Below are positions 1 to 9,274 of a DNA stretch of 64,000 bases, piece by piece. Each line of letters begins with the position of its first letter. Position 1 is the stretch's first letter. The position numbers and the translations under genes were made by a program. This stretch comes from an uncultured Bacteroidia bacterium (lineage in GTDB: Bacteria > Bacteroidota > Bacteroidia > Bacteroidales > UBA932), in assembly GCA_902785575.1 (NCBI GenBank), contig CACZZF010000008.1, forward strand, positions 41,237-105,236, read 5' to 3'. The notes below the pieces were generated by a model. The model did not search any database, had not been told where the DNA came from, and was given only the letters and a program-made list of their open reading frames with translations.

Positions 1-171
1 ATCTTGGTCGAATACGTGACGGATAATTTGCGTCTTGCCCATCTTCCTTGCGGAGGTCAGCAGGACATTCCCTTGATTCTCAAGGAGCGAAGTGATGGTA
101 TTTGTCTCTTTCTCCCTGTCGCAGAAATATTTCCCGGGAATAATCCCTGTCAGATAAAATGGATTGATCAT
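1..171 (-). CDS. AAA-type ATPase, N-terminal part (runs off the window)
   Basis: The minus strand has an open frame of 57 codons from an ATG at 171 to the window edge. The product starts MINPFYLTGIIPGKYFCDRE and holds a P-loop, SARKMGKTQ, at about residues 40-48. Small ATP-binding proteins of the ATPase_2/AAA group in Bacteroidales usually begin like this, with a [RK]xMGKT P-loop. The cellular role of that group is mostly unknown. A relative lies at 8071-9153, so the two flank the GH92 operon. The upstream 98 bases carry a large inverted repeat (213-261). Only the N-terminus is visible, so the C-terminal domain cannot be judged. Confidence 0.75.
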   Translation of the reverse strand, partial: MINPFYLTGIIPGKYFCDREKETNTITSLLENQGNVLLTSARKMGKTQIIRHVFDQD

Positions 172-212
172 AGCGCGACTGATTGGCCACGCTAATATAA
201 CCAGATTATCTT

Positions 213-261
213 AATTATCCAAATCAGATTATCCGTTTTGGATAATCCAATTTGGATAATT
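213..261. promoter_or_regulatory. Large inverted repeat upstream of the ATPase gene (probable operator)
   Basis: Two 22-base arms (213-234 and 240-261) pair at 20 of 22 positions around a 5-base centre. Each arm holds two copies of the half-site attatcc/ggataat, at 214, 228, 240 and 254, spaced 14 bases within each arm. A further partial copy is at 205-211. The array fills the short AT-rich gap between the phosphoesterase gene end and the ATPase start at 171. This suggests binding by a dimeric or multimeric regulator, perhaps autoregulation. A role as a transcript hairpin is the alternative. Confidence 0.6.
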
Positions 262-269
262 AACAATAT

Positions 270-1307
270 CTAAATAAAATGAATGACTTGGACGTCTCCG
301 TTGTAGGTCGCCCCGACGGTGTACTGGATGGCTGTGGGCGAGAAACGTTCCTCGAAGAAGCGGTGCATATGGCCCGCAAGGATGGCCTTTAGTTGTTTCT
401 GCTCCTTGAGCCAAGCGATGAAGTCTTGGGTGGGCTTGTCTGTCCTTTGTTGGACCTTGCGATAGCGCCATTCCTCCCCGGCAGGGTAAGTCTTTCCCGG
501 ATCGTATTTCTCGGTTATCTCAAGGGGGACACCCGTGAGATAGGCGCAGTTGCCATTATTCACCTCCAACTCTGATTTGCAGAACTCGGGCGTGTAAATA
601 GGCACATGGATTAGCAACACAACCGGAAGTCCTTTTTCCATCTCCTTCTTCATCTTCTCAAGCTGGTCCTCAGTGAAGTTGTAGTAAACATCGTCCACAG
701 CCACGAAATTCACCCCATTGATCACCCTGCTGGCGAAAGTAAGGTCGTTGGGAAAGGCTCCTTGAACCGCTTCCCGGCTGCTGGCCTTGTATTCCTCGTC
801 CTCCTTGGCTTCTCCGACATATTTGGAATACTCGTGATTGCCGGCACTGACAAACCAGTCGGCCAGCATCATATGCATCGCGGTGACATCCAGATTGGCC
901 TCTGACACAAAATCAATCATATCTCCGGTGTGCATCATATACATTCCCCGCTCTTTGGCGTAATGGATTGCCTCGTCCATGTAATGCTCTCCATAACCCA
1001 TATAACGGGAACGCCGGCCGGCGAGGAGCATCTTCCGCTCGTCATCCCTGTCGTCAGCGAAGGTGATGTGAGTGTCCGAAAGGTGCATAACGTCGAATGG
1101 CTTAGTAGCCCCTACCTCAACCGTAATCTCCTTAATGTTAAGAGGTTTCAGCTTATCAATCTTGCGAATGATCCTTCCTGTATAGTCAGGAACCGGAATC
1201 CCGGTGACAGCCGCCTCTTTAGCGGCTCCGCCTTTAGGGGCACATCCTGTCAGGGCAAGCCCAGCCGTGGCCGCCCCTGACACTCTAATGAAATCTCTCC
1301 TTTTCAT
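270..1307 (-). CDS. Exported calcineurin-like metallophosphoesterase (Tat-type lipoprotein signal)
   Basis: The 345-residue product has the motifs of the calcineurin-like metallophosphoesterase fold: LSDTH (76-80), HTGDMID (126-132), GNHE (156-159) and GHMH (312-315). These bind a two-metal centre that hydrolyses phosphomonoesters or diesters. The N-terminus MKRRDFIRVSG followed by a hydrophobic stretch and LTGC resembles a twin-arginine signal with a lipobox, so the enzyme probably sits outside the cytoplasm on a membrane. It is the last gene of an operon with two GH92 genes and a propeller glycosidase, 2 bp after the first. A job removing phosphate from a mannose-containing glycan is an inference from this context; the substrate cannot be read from sequence. 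Confidence 0.85.
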   Translation of the reverse strand: MKRRDFIRVSGAATAGLALTGCAPKGGAAKEAAVTGIPVPDYTGRIIRKIDKLKPLNIKEITVEVGATKPFDVMHLSDTHITFADDRDDERKMLLAGRRSRYMGYGEHYMDEAIHYAKERGMYMMHTGDMIDFVSEANLDVTAMHMMLADWFVSAGNHEYSKYVGEAKEDEEYKASSREAVQGAFPNDLTFASRVINGVNFVAVDDVYYNFTEDQLEKMKKEMEKGLPVVLLIHVPIYTPEFCKSELEVNNGNCAYLTGVPLEITEKYDPGKTYPAGEEWRYRKVQQRTDKPTQDFIAWLKEQKQLKAILAGHMHRFFEERFSPTAIQYTVGATYNGDVQVIHFI

Positions 1308-1309
1308 AA

Positions 1310-4153
1310 CTATCTGTAATATAATTTATCAGCTGTTATCGGACGGAACCTTGACTCTCCCTCCTTCTTCCAAGCCCACGATAATTCCTGAGCGCCAGTA
1401 TCCTCAAAATAATGAAGTTTGAATGAGTGCAGTCCCTTCTGAAGAGGGATCTTTCCAGTGGCCGTCACGGGGTCGTGAGAACCGTCATTAATCACAACCC
1501 GCACCCCATCCACGACCAACTCGCTCCCATCGTCACTAGTCAGGGCGAAACACCACACTCCATCCTCCGGAACATCAATATATCCCATATAATTATACGC
1601 GAAATGATCCTCCGCCCGCTCGTCCTTGATGGACGGCTCCCTCATAACACCCCATTCCTCTTCCGGATCCTCCTCAATTTGTGAGACTGCCTTGAAGTTA
1701 GCTGTGTGGTAAGTGTACAGGACCCCCGGCTTCAATCCGGCCTTGTCTGTTATCGGGTAGTAATATTTCTTATGCGCGGTGATGAAGTTGACCGGAGACG
1801 GCTTGAACCCGTCTTTGAAAGCCCTGGCCTTGATGACGAGCGACCTGTCAACCTTGAAGGGACCGGTATAAACTTGGCTGTCAACCGTTGGGACGGTCCC
1901 GTCAAGGGTATAATGTATCTCAGCGCCATCGTTCCGGCAACTCATCCTCACCTCCGCCCATTTGTCAAAGAGGAGCAAGTCTCCTGCTATGGCAGGCTTG
2001 GAGACCTGCGGTCCGGTGGTCATTGAATAAGGAGCTGGAAGAGCGTCCCGAGAGTGATCGGGGTTGGAGGAAAGGCGGAACTCAAGTTCGCCCCCATTCA
2101 TAATCTGACGATATGTAATATAATGCTGATCAACAGGTTCCCCATTGAGCGTGACGTCAGACACATAGGCATATTCCGGATGATCCGCTTTGATGGTCAA
2201 TGTCTTGCCATTGCCGAGCCGTATCTCAGCCTTTTTGAACAAAGGGGCTGTCAAGATGTATTGCCCGCTCCCGGGACAAGCCGGATAAATACCAAGGGAC
2301 GCCAGAACATACCAAGCGCTCATCTGCCCGCAATCCTCATTGCCACAAATACCATCCGGCGCAGAGGTGTAGGTGTTCTCAAGCAGCCACCGGACGACCT
2401 CCTGACTCTTGGAAGGTTCCCCGAGCCAATAAAATAGCCAGGGAAGGGTATGTCCAGGCTCATTGCCCTGTGCATATTGTCCTCTGATTCCTCCTATATC
2501 ACCGTCAACAGACGACTGCCCGGCAGGCCTGTAATTGAAAAGGGAGTCAACGGCGGCGAGCATAGCCTCACGGCCACCCATAAGGTTTTCCATACCCTTA
2601 AGATCGTGAGGAACAAAGAACCTGTATTGCCAAGGAGTCGCCTCTGTGAAGTCTCTCGATCTTGACAGGGGATCCAATGGCCGGACCCATCCGCCATCGA
2701 GCCTCTTTCCACGCATAAAACCGGTCTGAGGATCAAATAGTTCCTGATAACTCAAAGCGCAACAGTAATACTCGTCAGCTATGTCTTTGTGCCCCAGATC
2801 CTCAGCCATCCTGGCTATGCACCAGTCGTCGTAGGCGTACTCAAGTGTCCTGGAGCCAGTCTCACCCTTCAAGTCGGCAGGTACGAAACCGTGATGAGCA
2901 TACAACTCGGCTGTGTTTACCTCATTTTGGTTTGAGGATGTGATCATAGCCTGGAGCGCCCTCTCCCCGTCAAAATCCCGTATGCCGCCAAGCCAGGCAT
3001 CAGCGATCACAGAGACACTGTGGTAGCCGATCATACAACTAGTCTCGAAGCTGGAAAGCGGCCACACAGGCAGCTCGCCGGTACAATCGTACATATCCAG
3101 CATACTGTTGATTATGTCGCTGGTCAGCTCAGGATCAAGGATTGTCTGCAGGGGATGCCAACAGCGGAAGGTGTCCCATATGGAAAGAGTTGAATAATAG
3201 AATCTTCCGGCCTCAACTTTCTTGTTCTCCCCCTTGAAATCCCTGTAGCTTCCATCCACGTCGTCAATACGGTTGGGAGTGACGAAGGTGTGATAGAGGC
3301 AGGTGTAGAACACATCAGCGGGTCCTCCCTCAACACTTATCTTTCCAAGAGCCGCACCCCAGTCCGCATAAGCCCTGGAAACCATGTCATCGAATGTGGC
3401 TCCGGTGGACTCCGCAAGGCGGTTGGCCCTGGCATTCTCGACGTTTACTCCTGACAGACCGGCGAATACAGTCACCTCCTTAGTTCCCTCAGGGAAAGTC
3501 AAAAGAAGCTTTCCAGGCCCGACTTTCTCTACCCCGGCGAAAGGAACAGAGAATTCCGCAGAGAAATAACTGTCCCTGCCGTGAGCCCAGGCGGTGGTGT
3601 TACGCGCCCCTATAATAGTGTTCGGTCCGTCAGCCTCAATCTCAGCTTTCAAGGCCTTGCTCCACCAACCGATACAATACTCCGCGTCAACCTGGATCTG
3701 AGGAATCCCTTTCCCTTTGAAGGTGTACCTGTGGGCTCCCGTGTGGATATCAGCCGTCATCTCAGCTGTGATTCCTGCCGGGAAATCCACCCTGTAATAG
3801 CCTGGACGGGCATATTCATCATCATGTGAGAAAGCGAGAGGCTCCACCTTGCCGGAGAGTGTCGGAGTGAAAAGGAAATCCCCGAAATCCGGACAACCTG
3901 TCCCAGAGAGGTGATTATGGCTGAAACCGACTATGACAGTATCTTTGTAATGATATCCCGAAGTGCGATCCGGACTCGTGTCAGGCCCCAACTGGACAGC
4001 CCCGAACGGGACAGTCGCAGCAGGATAGGTGTTCCCAGCGAGGTCAGTGCCGTTAAAAACATTCACCTTCTCAGCAGGCTTCCCGCTCTCCGAGCAGGAG
4101 ACGAGAATCGTGGTGAGAATGACACCGACACTTAGTATAAAAAAGTTTCTCAT
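1310..4153 (-). CDS. GH92 exo-alpha-mannosidase lipoprotein with Fn3-assoc and PA14 domains
   Basis: The 947-residue protein starts with a lipoprotein signal (lipobox LVSC, Cys20). The GH92 part is recognised by NVFNGTDLAGNTYPAATVPFG near the start and by GNEDCGQMSAWYV around 604-616, whose Glu606 fits the family's catalytic acid. GH92 enzymes are calcium-dependent inverting exo-alpha-mannosidases. After the catalytic region comes a chitobiase-type Fn3-associated module (about 725-790, HYTLDGTVPTVDS) and a PA14 module (about 810-940, SDDGSELVVDGV), probably for carbohydrate binding. Two paralogues with the same architecture lie at 5172-8051 and 24972-27833. It follows the propeller gene by 15 bp in one operon. 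The linkage specificity cannot be assigned. Confidence 0.92.
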   Translation of the reverse strand: MRNFFILSVGVILTTILVSCSESGKPAEKVNVFNGTDLAGNTYPAATVPFGAVQLGPDTSPDRTSGYHYKDTVIVGFSHNHLSGTGCPDFGDFLFTPTLSGKVEPLAFSHDDEYARPGYYRVDFPAGITAEMTADIHTGAHRYTFKGKGIPQIQVDAEYCIGWWSKALKAEIEADGPNTIIGARNTTAWAHGRDSYFSAEFSVPFAGVEKVGPGKLLLTFPEGTKEVTVFAGLSGVNVENARANRLAESTGATFDDMVSRAYADWGAALGKISVEGGPADVFYTCLYHTFVTPNRIDDVDGSYRDFKGENKKVEAGRFYYSTLSIWDTFRCWHPLQTILDPELTSDIINSMLDMYDCTGELPVWPLSSFETSCMIGYHSVSVIADAWLGGIRDFDGERALQAMITSSNQNEVNTAELYAHHGFVPADLKGETGSRTLEYAYDDWCIARMAEDLGHKDIADEYYCCALSYQELFDPQTGFMRGKRLDGGWVRPLDPLSRSRDFTEATPWQYRFFVPHDLKGMENLMGGREAMLAAVDSLFNYRPAGQSSVDGDIGGIRGQYAQGNEPGHTLPWLFYWLGEPSKSQEVVRWLLENTYTSAPDGICGNEDCGQMSAWYVLASLGIYPACPGSGQYILTAPLFKKAEIRLGNGKTLTIKADHPEYAYVSDVTLNGEPVDQHYITYRQIMNGGELEFRLSSNPDHSRDALPAPYSMTTGPQVSKPAIAGDLLLFDKWAEVRMSCRNDGAEIHYTLDGTVPTVDSQVYTGPFKVDRSLVIKARAFKDGFKPSPVNFITAHKKYYYPITDKAGLKPGVLYTYHTANFKAVSQIEEDPEEEWGVMREPSIKDERAEDHFAYNYMGYIDVPEDGVWCFALTSDDGSELVVDGVRVVINDGSHDPVTATGKIPLQKGLHSFKLHYFEDTGAQELSWAWKKEGESRFRPITADKLYYR

Positions 4154-4168
4154 GTTTTCCGTCTGTGA

Positions 4169-5164
4169 TTATTCCAGCTCCAAACCCTCGTGTACAGCGT
4201 AGCCAATATATTCATCTCCACCATTCCGGCCATTGTACCAAAGTTGCCAACGTCCGTTCTCCTCGTCCCGGAAGACACTTGGCTTATAGCAGGCCGAGGC
4301 ATCGAAATAACCTTCAGTCGGCTCAACCAAAGGATTGGTTTCCAGCCGTTTCCACTGACGGATACCATCCGGGGAAATAGCCGCTCCGATACGGGCGGTA
4401 TTGATGTCGGAATATCCGATGTAAAACATAATGTATCGCCCGTCAGGAAGCTCGTGGACTTCGCATCCGCCGATCCTGTCTTGCTCCCAACCCTCGCCTT
4501 TGACGAATATAGGATTAAGAGGCGAACGCTCCCAGTTGACACCGTCCTTAGACTCGGCATATGCTATCATATTCGGCTCATAGGTCTCACCGCAAGCGTA
4601 CCACATACGGAACACTCCCCTGTCCTCGTCATAAAGGACATAGGGATTCATCACGGAATAGCCCTCGTAATTATACATCGGCACCAGGACTGGATCAGTC
4701 GTGATACGCTCGAAAGTCTCCCCGTCGTACGAAACCGCATATCCGATCTTACTGTAGCCCCGCGCCTGGCCGGTATACCACATGTGATAGACCCCGTGAA
4801 GGAAAAGAGTGCAGGAACGGTTAAGATCATCTTCCCAGCCGCTTGACCCATCATATTCAAGGACTATCTTCGGATCAGTCCAAGTCAAGCCATCCTCGCT
4901 CCTTGACAATGCTATGGCCTTCTTCGGGCGCCAGGAGAAATACATATTGTACTTGGCGGAGCCGTCCGGAATGACATTGACATCGAAGCAGGTGCCAAGT
5001 TCGGGGCTGCCCAGCACGGGACCTTCACCACGCTTCTGCCACCCGTTGTCGTGGGAAGCCGCCGGGATAAAACCGGCAACCAAAGGCTCAACCTCAGCTT
5101 TTTGCTTTGGCGACGTCGAACATGCGACACACACCATCAGGATAAACGGCAAACAATATCTCAT
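4169..5164 (-). CDS. Lipoprotein of the five-bladed beta-propeller glycosidase group (GH43/GH130-like)
   Basis: The 331-residue product shows repeated blades (IALSRSEDGLTWTDPKI, IGYAVSYDGETFERI, IAYAESKDGVNWERS, AAISPDGIRQWKRL) typical of the five-bladed propeller fold shared by GH32, GH43, GH117 and GH130. Candidate acidic residues lie in CFDVNVI and GCEVHELPDGR. A longer frame is open to 5257, but the ATG at 5164 gives a clean lipoprotein signal (MRYCLPFILMVCVACS) and leaves a 7-bp gap to the upstream GH92 gene, so I use it. In an alpha-mannosidase operon a GH130-like mannoside phosphorylase or hydrolase is plausible, but I cannot place it in one family. Being a surface or periplasmic lipoprotein argues against a cytoplasmic phosphorylase. 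Confidence 0.75.
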   Translation of the reverse strand: MRYCLPFILMVCVACSTSPKQKAEVEPLVAGFIPAASHDNGWQKRGEGPVLGSPELGTCFDVNVIPDGSAKYNMYFSWRPKKAIALSRSEDGLTWTDPKIVLEYDGSSGWEDDLNRSCTLFLHGVYHMWYTGQARGYSKIGYAVSYDGETFERITTDPVLVPMYNYEGYSVMNPYVLYDEDRGVFRMWYACGETYEPNMIAYAESKDGVNWERSPLNPIFVKGEGWEQDRIGGCEVHELPDGRYIMFYIGYSDINTARIGAAISPDGIRQWKRLETNPLVEPTEGYFDASACYKPSVFRDEENGRWQLWYNGRNGGDEYIGYAVHEGLELE

Positions 5165-5171
5165 TTCAGAT

Positions 5172-8051
5172 TCAATGATTAATATTCGTTTCAGGGATAT
5201 TCTCGAACTTATCAGAGGAGGGGGCCTTCCAGGCCCAACCAAGGACTTGGCCCTCATAGTCCTCCAAGTAAACTAAGCGGAAGGAATGTGGACCTTTTCG
5301 CAGGGCGACCTGTCCGGTGGCGGTGTAGTCAGAATGGGAACCATCATTGTTAACGGCAAGGCGGCCGTCAATTTCAAGGATGCTTCCGTCATCGCTTCTG
5401 AGGGCGAACTCCCAAAGCCCATCCTCAAGAACATCAATATATCCTGTGAACACATAGCCGAAATGATCAGCGTCAGGGGCTCCGGCGATTGACGGCGCGG
5501 GCATGGTCCCCTTGGCAACGACCGGCGAGGCAAGCACATCAGCGGCTTTTTTAAACTCGCCGAGATGGTAGGTGTAGCGGCATCCTGGATTGGTGGAAGA
5601 GACTTTCTTCGCTGGAATATATTCAATCGGGAAAGCATGTACGATCATTTTTGGACTAGGCTCGAAACCATCTTTGAAAGCCCTTGCCACCAAGTAGACA
5701 TCCTGGTTGATACGAATTGGTTTCTCATATAAGTCAGAGACAATCGACATGTCCTCACTGTCAAATGAATAACGGATCTGGGCGCCTTCGGTCCGGGAAC
5801 GGAGTTCGGCTATGAATTCCTTGTCGAAAAAGCAAGGATTCCCTACCAGATACGGAGTGGAGACTACCTTCCCTTCCGACAATGAATATGGGGCCTTGAG
5901 ACCATCCCTGTCGTGACAAGGCTCCTTGCAGAGTTTGAAGGACAGCTCTCCGCCAGCCACCAGCTGGTCGTAAGTCACGTACTGCGCATCAATCGGCACG
6001 CCGTTCAGTGACACTTCCCTGATGTAAGAATACTCCGGATGGTCAGCGCTGATTGTCAACGAGTTCCCATTCCCAAAGGTAACCGTGGCTTTCGGAAATA
6101 CCGGAGCAGAGAAGACGAACTCTCCCGTGCCCGGGCAAAGTGGATAGAAACCGAGTGCGGCAAACACATACCAAGCGCTCATCTGACCGCAATCCTCGTT
6201 TCCGCAAAGCCCGTCCGGTCCGGCAGAGTACAGATTATCAACTATTTCCCTTACATAACGCTGTGTGGAGGAAGGATCTCCAAGAGCCGTGTATAACCAA
6301 GCGGTGGCGTGGCTTGGCTCATTGCCGTGGGCATATTTCCCGATACGCCCTGTCACGAACCACTCGGCGTGGTCATCAAGACTCTCGTAACCCTCAGAGA
6401 ACAATGAATCCAGGGATGCCTTGGCGGCCTCCTCGCCTCCCAACATGGCGGCGAAGCCGGCCACATCATGTATCATAAAATGACGATACTGCCAAGCGGT
6501 GGCCTCAGTGTAGTCTCGGGAGGATTCCCTTCCTGTCCCATCAGGAGTAAATGGAGCCCTCCAGTTGCCATCGGAATCCTTTCCACGGAAGAATCCCGTG
6601 GAAGTGTCCAGTATATTCCTGTATCTGAGGGCCCTGGCGTCATATTCAGCGGCTATGTCTTTGTGCCCGAGCGACTCCGCCATTCGGGCTATGCACCAGT
6701 CGTCGTAGGCATATTCAAGAGTCATCGAGACTGACTGGGGGGTGAAGTCGCAAGGGATATAGCCATATTCATTGTACCAATCCGTGGCAGGATATGAATT
6801 CGAAGAGGCGATCATCGCTTTCAGGGCTTTCTCACCGTCGAAGCCCCTTATTCCACGCAACCAAGCATCAGCGATTACCGATACCGCATGGTAGCCTATC
6901 ATGCAGTCCACCTCGTCTCCCCAAAGCGGCCACAAAGGCAACTGGCCATTCAGATCGTACATATCCAACATACTGAATACCATTCCGTTAACAAGATCCG
7001 GCTCCAGTAGGGCCATAAGAGGATTCCATGAACGGAAAGTGTCCCATAAGGACAGAGGGAAATAGAATCCCATTCCATCAGGAGCTTTCTTGACCACCCC
7101 AAGATGGTTTTTGTAACAGCCGTCAAGGTCGGCCATCTGGTTAGGAACGATAAGGCTGTGGTAAAGGGAGGTATAGAAAACCTCGCGGCGTTCCTTGCTG
7201 CCTCCTTCCACGGCGACTTTGCCAAGACTTGCATTCCAAGCGGCCTCAGAGGCTTTCAGCACGCTGTCAAAATCAGCCTGCGGAGCCTCCGCAAGACGGT
7301 TATTCTCAGCGCCTTCCGCATCGACAGAGGAAAGGCCGACACTGATTGTGAGTTGCTTTGTGGTCTCAGGAAAAGTGAGAAGGTAACGGTCGTGTCCATC
7401 CGTGGCGCAGTCAGTGAACGGGACGGAAAAGAGCGCGGAGAAATACACCCAACGATCAGGAGCCCAGCCGGTGACATGACGTCCGCCAACTATACGGTTA
7501 TCCGAGACTGCCTGCAAGGTCATACCGTCAGCTTTCGCATAAGCTAGAGCGTGTGCCATATCCACAAGAATCCTCCTCTCCCCTTTCCCGGTGAAAGTGT
7601 AGCGGTGACAGCCGGTGTGTGGCAAGGCTGTCATCTCGGCCACGATACCGAGCGAAGGGAATTTGACCTGGTAATATCCGGCGCTCGCCTTCTCGTCTTT
7701 ATGGGAGAAAGGAAGCGGCGGGACGGCAAAACCGTCCTGATTCTGAGGAACTTCCCCAATAACCGGCACGAAGAGGAAGTCTCCGAGATCTCCTTGGCCG
7801 GTGCCGCTTAGGTGGGTGTGAGAGAATCCAAGAATAAGGCTGTCTTTATCATGATAGCCAGCCACTCCCCCGTCCACAGTGTCAGGTCCCAGCTGGACGA
7901 GACCGAACGGCGCAGTAGCGGCTGGGCTGGTGTGGCCGTCCAAGGCTGTCCCAATGAAAGGGTTGACCTCTCCAGAAAGAGTCTGGGAACCTCCGCAGGC
8001 AACCAATATCAAACCAAGAAACAGGAATACAAGAAAACGGTTCAGCTTCAT
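5172..8051 (-). CDS. GH92 exo-alpha-mannosidase lipoprotein with Fn3-assoc and PA14 domains
   Basis: This is the second GH92 paralogue, 959 residues from the ATG at 8051, which begins MKLNRFLVFLFLGLILVACG (lipobox Cys19). Upstream in-frame starts at 8063 (ATG) and 8066 (GTG) add only five residues or fewer. It has the GH92 N-terminal motif with NPFIGTALDGHTSPAATAPF and the GNEDCGQMSAWYV motif with Glu619. It ends with the same Fn3-associated (IRYSFDSEDMS) and PA14 (RSDDGSILEIDG) modules as its neighbours. The gene begins only 19 bp after the stop of an AAA ATPase gene on the same strand. No TAnnTTTG promoter is visible in that gap, so it may share transcripts with the ATPase. Confidence 0.92.
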   Translation of the reverse strand: MKLNRFLVFLFLGLILVACGGSQTLSGEVNPFIGTALDGHTSPAATAPFGLVQLGPDTVDGGVAGYHDKDSLILGFSHTHLSGTGQGDLGDFLFVPVIGEVPQNQDGFAVPPLPFSHKDEKASAGYYQVKFPSLGIVAEMTALPHTGCHRYTFTGKGERRILVDMAHALAYAKADGMTLQAVSDNRIVGGRHVTGWAPDRWVYFSALFSVPFTDCATDGHDRYLLTFPETTKQLTISVGLSSVDAEGAENNRLAEAPQADFDSVLKASEAAWNASLGKVAVEGGSKERREVFYTSLYHSLIVPNQMADLDGCYKNHLGVVKKAPDGMGFYFPLSLWDTFRSWNPLMALLEPDLVNGMVFSMLDMYDLNGQLPLWPLWGDEVDCMIGYHAVSVIADAWLRGIRGFDGEKALKAMIASSNSYPATDWYNEYGYIPCDFTPQSVSMTLEYAYDDWCIARMAESLGHKDIAAEYDARALRYRNILDTSTGFFRGKDSDGNWRAPFTPDGTGRESSRDYTEATAWQYRHFMIHDVAGFAAMLGGEEAAKASLDSLFSEGYESLDDHAEWFVTGRIGKYAHGNEPSHATAWLYTALGDPSSTQRYVREIVDNLYSAGPDGLCGNEDCGQMSAWYVFAALGFYPLCPGTGEFVFSAPVFPKATVTFGNGNSLTISADHPEYSYIREVSLNGVPIDAQYVTYDQLVAGGELSFKLCKEPCHDRDGLKAPYSLSEGKVVSTPYLVGNPCFFDKEFIAELRSRTEGAQIRYSFDSEDMSIVSDLYEKPIRINQDVYLVARAFKDGFEPSPKMIVHAFPIEYIPAKKVSSTNPGCRYTYHLGEFKKAADVLASPVVAKGTMPAPSIAGAPDADHFGYVFTGYIDVLEDGLWEFALRSDDGSILEIDGRLAVNNDGSHSDYTATGQVALRKGPHSFRLVYLEDYEGQVLGWAWKAPSSDKFENIPETNINH

Positions 8052-8070
8052 AACAATTTCCATCACACTA

Positions 8071-9153
8071 TCATATAGAATAATACTCCTTCAAAATCCA
8101 CTGTTTGAAAACAGGGTCCTGAATATCGACAATAGACCCAGACACTTCAATCAGATCTCTCTTAATCAAAGCGTTTTTCATGATCCGGATATTTCCGCTT
8201 GTTCCAAGCCTATATCTTGAGAGAGTTTCTACCGAGGAAAAATTTCTTACCCCGTCACATATCGCGCAAAGGAAACTCCTCTGCTTTTCCGTCAGTGAAT
8301 CCATCAGATTCACGAACTGCAAATTCAAAGAATCCAGCATTGACTGAAATGCGGATTGGATGATATCCTCTGTACACTTTCTGGGAGTCCTAAGCCAAGT
8401 GTACTGCGCCAGCTGCTGAACATAATACGGATGATTATCCACAATATCAGCCAACTTCCCTGCCAGCTCTGGCGAAATTGCCTTTCCTGTCTCAGAAAAA
8501 CGCCGCATAATATACTCTTGCCAATCTTGATTGTCGATCTTAGGCAAAAACATCATATCGCAAAAGCGATAGAATGGTTTTCCATATTCACCGAATATAT
8601 TCAGCATCATATGTTTCTTGCTGCCGTATAAAATATATGCGACATCGGTCTGCTCTTGCCAGTGATTACGAAGTATCTTTTGGAAACGGGAAGACTGGTC
8701 AAACTCACCAATTTGCTGGAACTCATCAATACAGACTATCACCTTCTTTTTACGCTTTTTGGCAATCAGCTGTGGAAGGTTAAGAACATCCTCACCAACA
8801 GAAGCGTCTCGCCAATCCACACCTAAAGACAATTCATATTGCCCGGCGGGACCTGAGATACTCAGTTTTGAAGTGGATATCTCTTCTACAGTACGTTTCG
8901 CGAATAGTTCATAAAACTCCTGTGGCGTCTCACACTTAAAAGCATTCATTCTGACAAATAAGAGTTTGCTATTCGCCTCAGATGCCAGCTTGATCACTTT
9001 GTTGACCAGGGAAGATTTTCCCCACCGACGCGGAGAAATAATAGTCGTATTGGTTTGAGAGAGAAAATTAGCCAGTAATTTGGAAGACTCTTGCGTCCTG
9101 TCAGTAAAATCTCGGTCGGAAACGATCTTACCGTAAATGAAAGGGATTTCCAT
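8071..9153 (-). CDS. AAA ATPase of the ATPase_2 (archaeal-ATPase-like) group
   Basis: The 360-residue soluble protein has a P-loop SPRRWGKSS (about 40-48), a Walker B stretch KVIVCIDEFQQI and a C-terminal winged-helix-like part. This is the architecture of the ATPase_2 group, which is often present in many copies in Bacteroidales and has no firm function. The MEIPFIYGKIVSDRDFTDR start resembles the partial protein at 1-171. A perfect inverted repeat (9185-9210) precedes the gene. The gene is co-directional with the GH92 operon and 19 bp upstream of it. It may be the leading gene of that operon or an insertion between the operon and its former promoter. Its base composition is more AT-rich than the glycosidase genes, a mild sign of separate origin. 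Confidence 0.8.
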   Translation of the reverse strand: MEIPFIYGKIVSDRDFTDRTQESSKLLANFLSQTNTTIISPRRWGKSSLVNKVIKLASEANSKLLFVRMNAFKCETPQEFYELFAKRTVEEISTSKLSISGPAGQYELSLGVDWRDASVGEDVLNLPQLIAKKRKKKVIVCIDEFQQIGEFDQSSRFQKILRNHWQEQTDVAYILYGSKKHMMLNIFGEYGKPFYRFCDMMFLPKIDNQDWQEYIMRRFSETGKAISPELAGKLADIVDNHPYYVQQLAQYTWLRTPRKCTEDIIQSAFQSMLDSLNLQFVNLMDSLTEKQRSFLCAICDGVRNFSSVETLSRYRLGTSGNIRIMKNALIKRDLIEVSGSIVDIQDPVFKQWILKEYYSI

Positions 9154-9184
9154 ATTCTGTTGCTTTTCGCAAATCTAATAAATC

Positions 9185-9210
9185 AATATGATATAAACAA
9201 GTATCATATT
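9185..9210. promoter_or_regulatory. Perfect 9-bp inverted repeat upstream of the ATPase gene (probable operator)
   Basis: aatatgata (9185-9193) and tatcatatt (9202-9210) are perfect inverted copies with an 8-base spacer. The site lies 32 bases before the ATPase start at 9153 in an AT-rich stretch. Position and symmetry suggest a dimer-binding operator. The other ATPase gene of this window also has an inverted repeat in the same place, with different half-sites. Confidence 0.5.
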
Positions 9211-9239
9211 AAATTATCTCATGCATAAACGAAAACAAA

Positions 9240-9266
9240 GCGGGACGGCTTCGGAAGCCGTCCCGC
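9240..9266 (-). terminator. Rho-independent terminator facing left
   Basis: A 12-bp perfect stem (9240-9251 with 9255-9266, gcgggacggctt/aagccgtcccgc) with a 3-base loop is followed on the minus strand by a T-rich run (ctttgttttcgttt). It lies 43 bases after the stop of the 21-codon frame at 9310-9375 and 170 bases after the recombinase stop. It would end transcripts from either. Confidence 0.7.
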
Positions 9267-9274
9267 CTATCATT

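Noticed and set aside
4..195. Plus-strand 63-residue frame at the left edge
   Set aside because: The opposite strand encodes a clear ATPase N-terminus with a P-loop over the same bases.
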